Below, piece after piece: positions 58,201-64,000 of a DNA stretch of 64,000 nucleotides (position 1 is the first letter of the stretch; every line of letters starts with the position of its first letter). A program made the position numbers and the translations under genes. The notes under the pieces were generated by a model that ran no database searches, had not been told where the DNA came from, and was given only the letters and a program-made list of their open reading frames with translations. Source of the stretch: Armigeres subalbatus (lineage: Eukaryota > Arthropoda > Insecta > Diptera > Culicidae); contig NC_085141.1 in NCBI RefSeq assembly GCF_024139115.2, forward strand, positions 373,444,949-373,508,948, read 5' to 3'.

Positions 58201-60033
58201 GATGCTGCCCATCAGAAAGTACAAAGGGAACCGAATGGAGCATCAAATGAATCCATTGTTGAGCTGTCGGACTGCAATGGTTCAGAAATAATAATGAAAA
58301 GCGTTTCACTGTGATAGCGATATATGTATGTATGTATCATTATTACCGTGAGCGACAGTCCGCAAAGTATAATTAAACTTATTGACCGTGACCTGTGAGA
58401 GGGCCACGACGAAATGTCATTATTTCATTTAGATCAATCTGATGGGGATCTGGATGTCTTCTGCAAGCGTTAGAACGCAAAAACCGAGTTGCGTGCAGTG
58501 AAAGTCTGAGCGATGGTGTAATTGCTATTATTTTATCTCACGACCACGAGAAAGTACTTTCATAGTGATAGCGACGGATTTTCTCTTTACGGCACGTGAA
58601 GTTCTTGCGAATGCTGAGGAAGGGGAAGGACTTGAAAAAGATGAAGAGAACTCTACGACCCCTCATGCCACGGGAGGGTTTGGAATTGTTAGTGTGGAAG
58701 GTTATAACAGTAGGAATCGTTTTTGCAGAACGTGAAACACAGAAAAAACTAAGATAGAAATATAAAGTACGGGACGAACCTGGAATTGAACCCGCGACCT
58801 TCTGCTTATAAGACAAGAATATAAAAAATTTAATAATAGGACAGGAATTATAAATACACTCAACCCACTTTTTTATACCTCGCCTCGTTTCACGTTCCTT
58901 TTTTTGCGGCACGTGACTTAAAAAGAATTTAATATTGTCATCCAATAGTAAACCCATGAGAATGCTTTCTAAGATACGCATAGAACTAGATACCAGTTTT
59001 GGATCATCATGAATATTTGCCTTCAACAAGTGTGGTCTACACACGTAACGAAGACCCTTAGATCTGATATCTATTTTAGAAACTGGGTTATGTCCTATTT
59101 AATCCATTCAACCAAATTGGATATGCCTTCAATAACTCTTCAGTTCCAGGTTATCCAAGAATCCCGTGAAATATAGGGTGGTGGTATAGGTGGAGTATAG
59201 CGTAACCATAGGGTTGCTAATTCTTTTTAACAATAATGGTTCATGTCCTATGTGATCAATGAACGCCTTCAATAACTGTTCCTTTTAAGGTCATCCAAGA
59301 ATTTCCTACCTTAAGATCTACTTATAACCAAAAGGCAGTTAGCTTTTTTTCAAAAATGTTTCTTTCCAGTTCATCCAGGGATGCCCTGGAGTATAGGCCT
59401 TGAGGTCTACACGCGTAATTAAAGAGTTGATATCTTTTTTTTTAATGGTTCATGCCTTATTCGATGCAGGAAACCACATTGGATTCGTCTTCAATAACTG
59501 CCGTTTCATGGCGTCTAAGAATTCTCTGAAGTATAGGCCTTAAGATCTACACGTAACCAAAGGGCTGTTATCTCCTTTTAAAAATGATCCATCTCCTATT
59601 GGATCTATGTAGTAAACCAAATTGGATACGCTTTCAATAACCGTTTCCTTTCAGGTTATCCAAAAAATCCCCGGGTTACAAGCCTTAATATTCATATCCA
59701 TTTCCTTCTCCCCCAGATGAAGAGGTCTCGGAACTAAAAGCAGTTGTGCATGGAATCATCATGGGGATGGAGGTCCCCTTCAAGCTACCGAACGACGATG
59801 GCTGCAAGGACAGTGGTTTGGAATGCCCTCTGCCCGCTGATGTTGAACACAAATACACCACCACGTTGCCCGTTTTGAAGCAATACCCGAAGGTTGGTTC
59901 ATTCTGGAAGCGAAACCAATGATCTACCTATATGACTTTTCTCGTATTATAGGTGGCCGTTGAAGTGAAATGGGAGCTGAAAGCGGGAGATAAGGACGTA
60001 ATTTGTGTCAAAATTCCAGCCAAAATTCAGTAA
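40149..60033 (+). CDS. NPC2/ML-domain secreted lipid-binding protein
   Basis: Secreted small protein of the Niemann-Pick C2 (MD-2-related lipid recognition) family, which binds sterols or other lipids; insects have several paralogues with roles in sterol transport, immunity and chemosensation (family knowledge). Exons 40149-40242, 40467-40586, 59717-59892 and 59953-60033 join in frame to 156 residues. All six introns' ends are GT-AG and the split codons resolve. A signal peptide (MYKSLSVSTVGPLLVLAICS) ends near residue 25. The mature part has exactly six cysteines, at 31, 48, 55, 101, 108 and 148, in the NPC2 spacing (pairs expected 1-6, 2-3, 4-5). N-glycosylation sequons are at N39 and N62. 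Length is typical. The second intron is 19,130 bp and stuffed with transposons. Which paralogue this is cannot be told here. Confidence 0.92.
40467..40586 (+). CDS. NPC2 exon 2
   Basis: Completes the split Gly codon, then DENTIGNYSLVEVSRCNLAE and SACVLKRNTNATISITFTS. The V.V..C.....C.L.R.......F pattern is the NPC2 hallmark, with cysteines 48 and 55. The acceptor is ctgcag and the donor gtaagt. Confidence 0.9.
40660..40790 (+). mobile_element. Partial copy of the TGGGCCGCC MITE
   Basis: Shares ttattcgattctatttgatg, ccctgatactctggacaaaa and related text with the MITE at 22814-22997. Only the left half and part of the interior are kept. Confidence 0.65.
41410..41735 (+). mobile_element. Diverged copy of the piggyBac-like MITE
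   Basis: Matches the element at 46552-46864 over most of its length (tgcaccttccaactttcatc, gattccttcctattgaaat). TTAA occurs at both margins (ttcttaagg, agattaagg), but the terminal inverted repeats have decayed. Confidence 0.6.
42030..42190 (+). mobile_element. Second copy of the CATA-microsatellite repeat
   Basis: Carries acatacatacatgcactt, then gacatcactttaacttctcg and gtgacactaagcg, paralleling 8275-8425. Diverged and truncated. Confidence 0.6.
43077..43610 (+). repeat. GCGGGCGTCCCACC tandem array
   Basis: Eleven degenerate copies of GCGGGCGTCCCACC..GCAGAG followed by ttgtgattattccaatcc, at 35-65 bp spacing. Antisense copies exist at 12161-12400. Frames are open by chance in places. 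Confidence 0.85.
44409..44623. mobile_element. TA-flanked MITE (GGGGGTGACAATGGGTC ends)
   Basis: 215 bp starting CCGCCATCAGGGGTGACAAT; the complement of the right end starts CCGTCGTCGGGGGTGACAAT. TA flanks both sides (44407-44408 and 44624-44625). Fits a Tc1/mariner-type MITE. Nested in foldback 1. Confidence 0.85.
45755..47740. mobile_element. Foldback DNA element 2 (TA TSD)
   Basis: Ends CAGTCACTCTCAAAATTGAG and its complement are flanked by TA. The arms are long: about 45755-46350 and 47165-47740. GAGCGTACAG recurs inside each arm. The loop carries a piggyBac-like MITE. Termini and target fit Tc1/mariner. No transposase was seen. Confidence 0.8.
46552..46864. mobile_element. piggyBac-like MITE (TTAA TSD)
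   Basis: 313 bp beginning CCCTCTCCCGCCCATGG; the complement of the right end begins CCCTTTCCCGCCCACG. TTAA lies directly on both sides (46548-46551, 46865-46868). TTAA target and CCC start are the piggyBac signature. A diverged copy is at 41410-41735. Confidence 0.88.
48076..48890 (+). pseudogene. Jockey-type LINE, C-terminal RT fragment
   Basis: Reads HVPPEDYKVILNGTTVEW, then DLTLDSKLIFRQQVDKTVTK and CDVLLKLL, and after frame breaks NRRSSLCM and a CxxR-type stretch. It resumes at about 48645 with KTHNLQRVQNKFLRMIYNTP and TRTQTSKVH. This is the conserved thumb and C-terminus of Jockey-clade LINEs. It is interrupted by a MITE at about 48359-48645 and carries stops. Confidence 0.85.
48359..48645. 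mobile_element. MITE inserted in the Jockey LINE
   Basis: Interrupts the LINE frame. Inverted arms share GATATGGACATGATTGATAT and AAGAGATAAAAG-type text at about 48412-48450 and 48605-48640. The ends are diverged; the target duplication is unclear (ccgag, ttcgg). Confidence 0.7.
49200..50589 (-). pseudogene. LINE, 3' part: RT and C-terminal domain
   Basis: On the minus strand: ANYRGMPLLNSAYKIMSRTL, then LQTHYMFIDFMAAYDSVKR, GFPAKLIRLIRITLDGSKSS, GLKQGDALSNLLFNIALEGA, and a decayed catalytic box (FADD read as LADV). Then SKTKYMVAGN, LYGHETWPLKEADRRTFGVF and RWAGHVVCMPEERQAK follow. This is a non-LTR retrotransposon with RT motifs 0-9. The loss of the YADD/FADD aspartates means it is dead. Its 5' part continues at 55509. 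Confidence 0.9.
50640..51979 (+). repeat. Diverged direct repeats inside the 4.9-kb element
   Basis: Segments such as catcagtagcagt, tttctttcaaaattcagatt, attggaaagg and aggaggttgag recur at about 300-500 bp spacing. They also match the 35.4-35.9 kb repeats. So the element and the intergenic copies share a family. Confidence 0.5.
52717..52930. mobile_element. MITE in the Transib-like loop
   Basis: Ends GAGGAAGTGCACCGGTTTTG and, as complement at the right, GGGGTACCGGTTTTGGCCA. TA lies near both ends. Arms of about 20 bp with a small gap. Non-coding. Confidence 0.65.
53350..53560 (+). mobile_element. Second tRNA-derived SINE (+ strand)
   Basis: A tRNA-like head (ggctttgtggccatgcggtt, then agcgcc) and a B box at about 53410 (GAGCTCGATTCCCGC). 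A body follows through ctgtacgacctttggtcg to a T-rich end. It differs from the UAU-type SINE. It sits in the loop of the Transib-like element. Confidence 0.75.
55509..56050 (-). pseudogene. LINE, 5' part: endonuclease-RT linker
   Basis: On the minus strand, reading inward: a linker with a cluster of charged residues, then an AIKELKNNKAAGKDQLPAEL stretch followed by LKHGSEQLYKVLHHIM. This is the N-terminal RT finger region just before the segment at 50589, so the two parts form one LINE split by the 4.9-kb element. The 5' end decays near 55950-56050. Confidence 0.85.
56051..56705. other. Intronic DNA, no gene seen
   Basis: A direct repeat catccggcttctggcaac occurs twice near 55995-56045. The rest is unassigned. 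Confidence 0.4.
56710..56878. mobile_element. Short MITE (GTACACATATTACG ends)
   Basis: Left end GGGGGCCGTACACATATTAC and right end complement GGGGTTGTACACTTATTACG, each bordered by CTA/TAG. Internal text gggggaggggaact and acatgaagggaggg. Typical small Aedes MITE; class uncertain. Confidence 0.7.
56879..57535. other. Intronic DNA, no gene seen
   Basis: No recognisable element. Confidence 0.4.
57540..57800 (+). pseudogene. LINE 3'-terminal fragment
   Basis: The + strand reads, over frame breaks, WAGHVTR, SDNNPMNR, then a stretch ending CRLFTDCMTGD, and a TAAATAAATAAA tail. This is the extreme C-terminus and 3' tail of a non-LTR retrotransposon. Confidence 0.7.
57801..58499. other. Intronic DNA, no gene seen
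   Basis: Unassigned, with a TATG microsatellite at about 58322-58338. Confidence 0.4.
58500..58820 (-). mobile_element. 5'-truncated tRNA-derived SINE (minus strand)
   Basis: The minus strand contains cttataagcagaaggtcgcg then GGTTCAATTCC, the anticodon and T-arm of a tRNA-like head, followed by a body to about 58500. The first half of the head is missing. A minus-strand open frame over it (58538-59044) is an artefact. Confidence 0.7.
59040..59690 (+). repeat. ~140-bp degenerate tandem repeat before NPC2 exon 3
   Basis: About five diverged copies of a unit built from ggttcatgtcctat, caaattggatatgccttcaa, ataactgttcc, ggttatccaagaat and taggccttaagatctacac, spaced about 140 bp with one shortened copy. 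It ends within 30 bp of the exon 3 acceptor. Confidence 0.8.
59717..59892 (+). CDS. NPC2 exon 3
   Basis: Starts after cccccag, completing an Asp codon, then EEVSELKAVVHGIIMGMEVP through the GCKDSGLECPL cysteine pair to PVLKQYPK. It ends on a codon boundary before gttggt. It follows a degenerate tandem repeat at 59040-59690. Confidence 0.92.
59953..60033 (+). CDS. NPC2 exon 4 with stop
   Basis: VAVEVKWELKAGDKDVICVK then IPAKIQ and TAA. The V.V.WEL.......CV..P pattern is the last strand pair of the ML fold and supplies the sixth cysteine. The intron before it is only 60 bp. Confidence 0.93.
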   Translation: MAVEVKWELKAGDKDVICVKIPAKIQ

Positions 60034-60434
60034 CCCATATGCAGGACGGCGTTTTCAAATAAGGAATCTCTATGTGAACAGACAATCAGCTGTCAATGCA
60101 ACAGTGGGAAGAAGCAACAAACCTTGGCGTGGACGATTGCGGAGAAACCGTGGTGAATTGAATCAGATTAGGAATGGTCAATTTATGCTGTCCTGACCCA
60201 CCTTTCTCACCGTATAATCGACGGTTTCCTTTCCTACTCCAAATCCAATTCCATTTATATTCATCCATTCATTCGTCATCTTCCTCATCATTGTCCCGAT
60301 CGTTGTCGTACTCTGGATAAAGTAACTTAAACTTGTGATATTCCGCCTCTCTGCCTTCGTTCTCGTCAATCATTCCCAATTGTCGCATTTGTAGTAAGCC
60401 AAGTTGTGAGCTCAACCAATCAACAACAAATAAA
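60034..60434 (+). other. NPC2 3' UTR with poly(A) signal
   Basis: Follows the TAA at 60031-60033. AATAAA at 60429-60434 is the first canonical signal and gives a 3' UTR of about 420 nt. No transposon was seen within it. Confidence 0.6.
60429..60434 (+). terminator. NPC2 poly(A) signal
   Basis: AATAAA, the first canonical hexamer after the stop codon. Confidence 0.55.
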
Positions 60435-60449
60435 AAGCAGAAATTCCCT

Positions 60450-61035
60450 CCATGACCGGCCCACCCGAGTCTTATTCCTTATTGTTCCGAACGGTCCGGC
60501 AAACGTTTGTCAACATACAACTTTTTCTTAATTCAAAATTTCCGGTTCGAACGTGCACGCGGTTAATTGAAATCTAATTGTGGGAATTTGTGTCAAACAG
60601 ATGAACAACGGAAGTTGCCGGCTGACTGTCGTTGTCGGCATATGGCACAGATGAATGTTAAACCGTATTAAGTGGATAGACTAGATACAAAGCAACCGGT
60701 CAGCAGCGTCGTCGTCGAGAAGCGATTCTTTGTTACAAGCACATGTGCACAATCTAAGGTTATTGGATTGAATTATGTCTAATCTAATTTGAAAGACGAG
60801 TGTTTTTTGTTAGCTGAGTCACAGCTGTATACTTATCATGATTTTATTCAAGCTGCAACAGGTAAGTATTTTGATTGAGATGCAAAGTTGGTTGCTGTTG
60901 ATTTTATAACGATCGGTAAATTTATTCAAAGGCATGACAAAAATACACACGCAACACAAAAATGATTATTATTTATGATATTTATGATTATAAAGCCGGG
61001 ATACAGTACATACAAGTCGTCTCCATCCAGCTTGG
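60450..61035. other. Intergenic, no gene seen
   Basis: No recognisable feature between the NPC2 3' end and the repeats that start at 61038. Confidence 0.4.
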
Positions 61036-61037
61036 TA

Positions 61038-61235
61038 AAAGATATTTTGGTTACAAGATAAGAATTGTCCCTGTCCGGGACATCTTTTGCTGACGAGGAT
61101 AGGGGTGCTAAATGTCAATGAAGGAAAAATACATACGATTTGACAGTTCTGTACTACACATGTTTTAGACAGCAGAACAAAGGGAACCGAAGTGACAATC
61201 TTTATCTTGTAACTAAAATATCTTTTAGCTTGGTC
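61038..61235. repeat. Inverted repeat next to LINE
   Basis: GGTAAAAGATATTTTGGTTA and related text at 61043-61080 recurs inverted at 61190-61230 (gtaactaaaatatctttta). Probably an old MITE or the duplicated 5' end of the adjoining LINE. Confidence 0.55.
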
Positions 61236-61259
61236 CATGGCTGCACGTCGCCATCCACG

Positions 61260-61893
61260 CAATCTATAGATACGGAAGGCCCGCAAATCGTCTACTCGGG
61301 AGAACACGCATACTTGCCGATGTACTCAAGGACCGTAGATTTGGCATCGTTATGCTGCAGGAGGTTCGTTGGAAGGGATCAATGGTGCGAACGTTTAGAG
61401 GTAATCATACCATCTACCAGAGCTGCGGCAACACACACGAGCTGAGAACAGCTTTCATAATGATGGGCAACATGCAAAGGCGCGTGATCGGGTGGTAGCC
61501 GATCAATAAAAGAATGTGCAGGTTGAGGATCAAAGGCCGGTTCTTCAACTTCAGCATAATCAACGTCCATAGCCCACACTCCGGAAGCACTAATGATGAT
61601 AAGGACGCATTCTAAGCGCAGCTGGAACGTGAGTAAGACAGCTGCCCAAGCCACGACGTCAAAATCATCATAGGAGATTTGAACGCTCTGGTTGGCCAAG
61701 AGGAGGAGTTTAGACCGAATATTGGAAAGTTCAGCGCTCACCGGCTGACGAACGAAAACGGCCTACGATCTTCAAGGTGGGCCCGGAAAGCTGGCCACTT
61801 GCCTGCACAAACTGATAGTCAGAATCTGGGAAACTGAACAGCTACCGGAGGAGTGGTAAAGGCGACAAGCTGGAGTGTGAGAGCTTCGGCGTA
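61260..61893 (+). pseudogene. LINE endonuclease fragment with RT start
   Basis: Over several frame breaks the + strand reads LADVLKDRRFGIVMLQEVRW, then RGNHTIYQSCG, RRVIGW, NFSIINVHSPHSGS, and DVKIIIGDLNALVGQEEEF. These are AP-endonuclease motifs (QEVRW, NVH.P, GD.NA). A jump to LHKLIVRIWETEQLPEEW then follows, the start of the RT. There is an internal deletion between the two. Dead copy. Confidence 0.8.
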
Positions 61894-61894
61894 A

Positions 61895-62141
61895 AAGTGA
61901 ATAACTGCAGCTGCACCGATGCTTGTGAAGTATATATTAAAGGCAAGATGCACAGAACACCATTTCCGGAGGCGTCAGAAACTACATCGATGGCTGTGAT
62001 GGATTTGGTTCATACCGACGTCTGTGGGCCAATGCGGACGACGACACTGGGCGGAAGGCGGTATTTCATCACGTTCTTCGATGACTACAGTAAGTACACG
62101 GTGGTCTATTTGATTCGTAAGAAATCCGAAGCGCTTGAGAA
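61895..62141 (+). pseudogene. Copia integrase fragment
   Basis: Reads CEVYIKGKMHRTPFPEASE, then MDLVHTDVCGPM, then GGRRYFITFFDDYSKYTVVY and LIRKKSEALEK. This is the pre-integrase zinc finger and the first part of the integrase core of a Ty1/copia element. The Asp in HTDVCGP is the first catalytic Asp. The finger's CEVC is CEVY here (Cys to Tyr). It is cut on both sides and lies within or next to the LINE at 61260. Confidence 0.88.
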
Positions 62142-62915
62142 AGAATGACCTGGGGGGTGAAACAATTAGCCAGGTCGTTAACAGAGCCTGTGGAGGTTCC
62201 ACAGAGTGATGGCTGCTTCGGCGGCAAGCGGGTGGCAGTAGGTGGTACCCACACACCCCCAAGTGGTGCAAGCGAATGGGAGTTGGAGGTATTACTCGTA
62301 ATACCCCCACATAGTGAGGGACCGAGTGTATGGGTGAGCACACAAGTAAGCCTCGCATGGTACACATGGTAGGCTCCCCGTTGCAGGATTGGAAGACCAG
62401 CACACTGATTGAGGACTATCTGGGCTTCAAAATATCAATAGGGAGTACTGCCTGCAAAGTACCTGTCCGACACCCTGTTGGCAGTAACCACGCCCGGGTA
62501 GGTGAGTGTTAGGCACGATTGACGAGCCGGGTGTTCCAGAATGACTGCTTAGGCAGTAGTGTGACTAGTGTGATCCGGCTGCTAAGCCATCAACCTAGGG
62601 TCGCCTTCGGCTTGGTAGACAAGACCCTGTTGCAATACGAGGTGAACACCATACTGAATGAGGACTGTCTATGTTGTGAGATGGCGGCATGGGATACCCC
62701 CTGCAGGGTACCTGCAAGTATCTTGCAATCATTCGAGCGGCATAGGCAGGTGAGTATTGGGGCACATGTGGTGCCAGTGTGTCTTGTGCACATGTGGTGC
62801 ATGGGGAGTCCTAGGAGAGTTGAGGCGCATACGTGCACTTGTGTACTTCATATAGGGGGCGCAATGCCCAATAGTCATTTAACAAATTTCTTGTTTGCTT
62901 GACCCTCTTCGTCGT
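62142..62915 (+). repeat. Two diverged direct copies of a ~250-bp unit
   Basis: gttgcagga...actgattgaggactatctg at 62380 and gttgcaata...actgaatgaggactgtctatg at 62629 start parallel stretches offset by 249 bp. Both continue through ctgcaaagtacctg / ctgcagggtacctg and gtaggtgagtgttaggcacg / gcaggtgagtattggggcac. GC-rich, with no domain found. It may be retroelement 5' UTR sequence. Confidence 0.6.
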
Positions 62916-62916
62916 A

Positions 62917-63740
62917 TTTTTCATTTGTCACTGTCTAGTGGAATATTTCCATCTTGCTGGAAAATCGCTCACATGTTCCCGGTGCACAAGAAAGGTAGCA
63001 AACGCAGCGTAGACAATTACCGAGGAATCACGTCATAAGGCGCCGTTTCTAAGCTGTTCGAACTCGTTGTCATGAAACCATTACATTCGCACTGCAAGAA
63101 ACATCTCAGCCCCGACAAACACGGCTTTACCGCCGGTCGTTCTACCACTAGCAACTTGCTATGCCTTACTTCGTACACAGACAAACAGACATAGCACATT
63201 GAACATTCACTCATCAAATTGATCGTCGATCAAACACTAACGACATCTGTTGATTTCAGTTAGTTGGGCAAATCACGAACCAGATGGCGGTAGTGAGCAA
63301 ACGTCAAACTAGTGCAAATCCGATGCGAGCGTCACGAGTGATCGATTTGCCAACTAATGATTATTTGAATTGACCAGTAAATCAGTGAACGATGGAAATT
63401 TGACGAGTGTTATGTCTGTTTGTCTGTGCTTCGTACATCACCAACAGCATGCTCAGAAGGATGCAAACAGATGTTATCTACACCGATCTGTCTGCCGCAT
63501 TTGACAAGTTGAACCATGCTATCGCTGTTGCCAAACTCGACAGGTACGGCATCAGTTATGATTTATTGTGCTGGTTCCGCTCATACTTGACTGACCGACA
63601 ACTGATGGTGACTTTAGATGACTGCGAATCGAATAGTTTCCAAGCAACATCTGGAATACCGCAAGGAAGCCATCTTGGGCCACTAATATTCCTGCTCTAC
63701 TTCAATGTGTTGGAATATCAGGTAGTGTGCGACGCTTCGC
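62917..63740 (+). pseudogene. Jockey-type LINE RT fragment
   Basis: Reads SSGIFPSCWKIAHMFPVHKK, GSKRSVDNYRGIT, a stop, then SKLFELVVMKPLHSHCKKHL, SPDKHGFTAGRSTTSNLLCL. After a MITE it resumes with DVIYTDLSAAFDKLNHAIAV and LLCWFRSYLTDRQLMVTLDD, then GIPQGSHLGPLIFLLYFN. These are RT motifs 0-4 of Jockey-clade LINEs. It ends before the YADD box. Confidence 0.9.
63176..63428. mobile_element. 253-bp MITE in the Jockey LINE
   Basis: Perfect 18-bp ends, CACAGACAAACAGACATA and its complement, flanked by CTTCGTA on both sides (63169-63175 and 63429-63435). It splits the RT frame between motifs 1 and 2. A 7-bp duplication is unusual; it may be an 8-bp one with a lost base. Confidence 0.85.
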
Positions 63741-63810
63741 TGTAGATCGAAGATGGTAAGGAAGCAGGCGCCAGTTGGTTGTAGTTGCTCTTGGGTAGAT
63801 TAAGGAATAT

Positions 63811-63970
63811 TGTTATGGATGTATTGTAGATACCTATTGTTGAATAAAGAGAACTGCAGCTACTAGCAGAAGTATCAGTCAGTAGCCTGCCGTAGAGTGA
63901 AGAGGGGAACTCTAGTAGTATTTGTTCTTTCTTGGTGAGGGGGTTCCCTTCTCCGGCCATCACAATGACG
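63811..63970 (+). mobile_element. Possible Copia-type LTR fragment
   Basis: Starts tgttatggatgtattgtag, carries aataaagagaact and ends near ccggccatcaca, giving TG...CA ends. I recall similar short LTRs in mosquito Copia elements but could not confirm a second LTR or a target duplication. Confidence 0.3.
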
Positions 63971-64000
63971 TCCATCTAGTCTTCGAAAGCCCTCGACTGT

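Larger units (their letters stand above)
40587..59716 (+). other. NPC2 intron 2, 19.1 kb, transposon-filled
   Basis: Runs from the gtaagt donor to the cccccag acceptor. It holds DNA-transposon foldbacks, LINE, SINE and satellite sequences, listed separately. No host exon was recognised inside. Confidence 0.8.

Noticed and set aside
58538..59044. 168-codon minus frame
   Set aside because: Runs through a tRNA-derived SINE (its B box encodes the GSIPGSS-like piece) and has no independent support.
61897..62148. Functional Copia integrase
   Set aside because: Truncated on both sides, zinc-finger Cys replaced by Tyr, and later catalytic residues absent.

Overview
This is a eukaryotic window, almost certainly from a mosquito and most likely Aedes aegypti or a close relative. 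The evidence is AT-rich DNA crowded with SINEs, MITEs and LINE fragments, GT-AG introns from 60 bp to 19 kb, and insect-type genes. The species call rests on my recognising repeat families from memory, not on a search.

Only two host genes can be supported, both on the + strand. (1) The 3' half of a G protein-coupled receptor kinase of the GRK2/3 (beta-ARK) type, the Drosophila Gprk1 orthologue. It has six exons between 3969 and 15599: kinase C-lobe, AGC tail, RGS-closing segment, PH domain and a Ser/Asn-rich tail. A 10.1 kb last intron and a long AT-rich 3' UTR follow. (2) A complete four-exon secreted NPC2/ML-domain lipid-binding protein (156 aa, six conserved cysteines) from 40149 to 60033. 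Its second intron is 19.1 kb and packed with transposons. The genes are unrelated in function, and about 22 kb of repeat-rich DNA lies between them.

Layout: 1-1.2 kb, 24-bp minisatellite; 4-17.3 kb, Gprk1 with SINE, LINE, hAT-like MITEs and a long polypurine/polypyrimidine block in its last intron; 17.3-40 kb, intergenic with LINE debris, a 23-bp minisatellite in a local tandem duplication, a 62-bp satellite and three TAA-flanked hairpin MITEs; 40-60.4 kb, the NPC2 gene, whose intron holds two elaborate nested transposon stacks (43.98-48.07 kb and 49.2-56 kb); 60.4-64 kb, LINE, Copia and MITE fragments.

The most notable signal is a 2184-bp element with ~650-bp inverted arms (52049-54232). 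It begins CACAATGG, ends CCATTGTG and is flanked by a 5-bp duplication CTGTG, which is the signature of Transib transposons (RAG1 relatives). It sits inside a tRNA-derived SINE, inside an 8-bp-TSD DNA element, inside a LINE, inside the NPC2 intron. I saw no prokaryote-type defence or other wholly new gene system.
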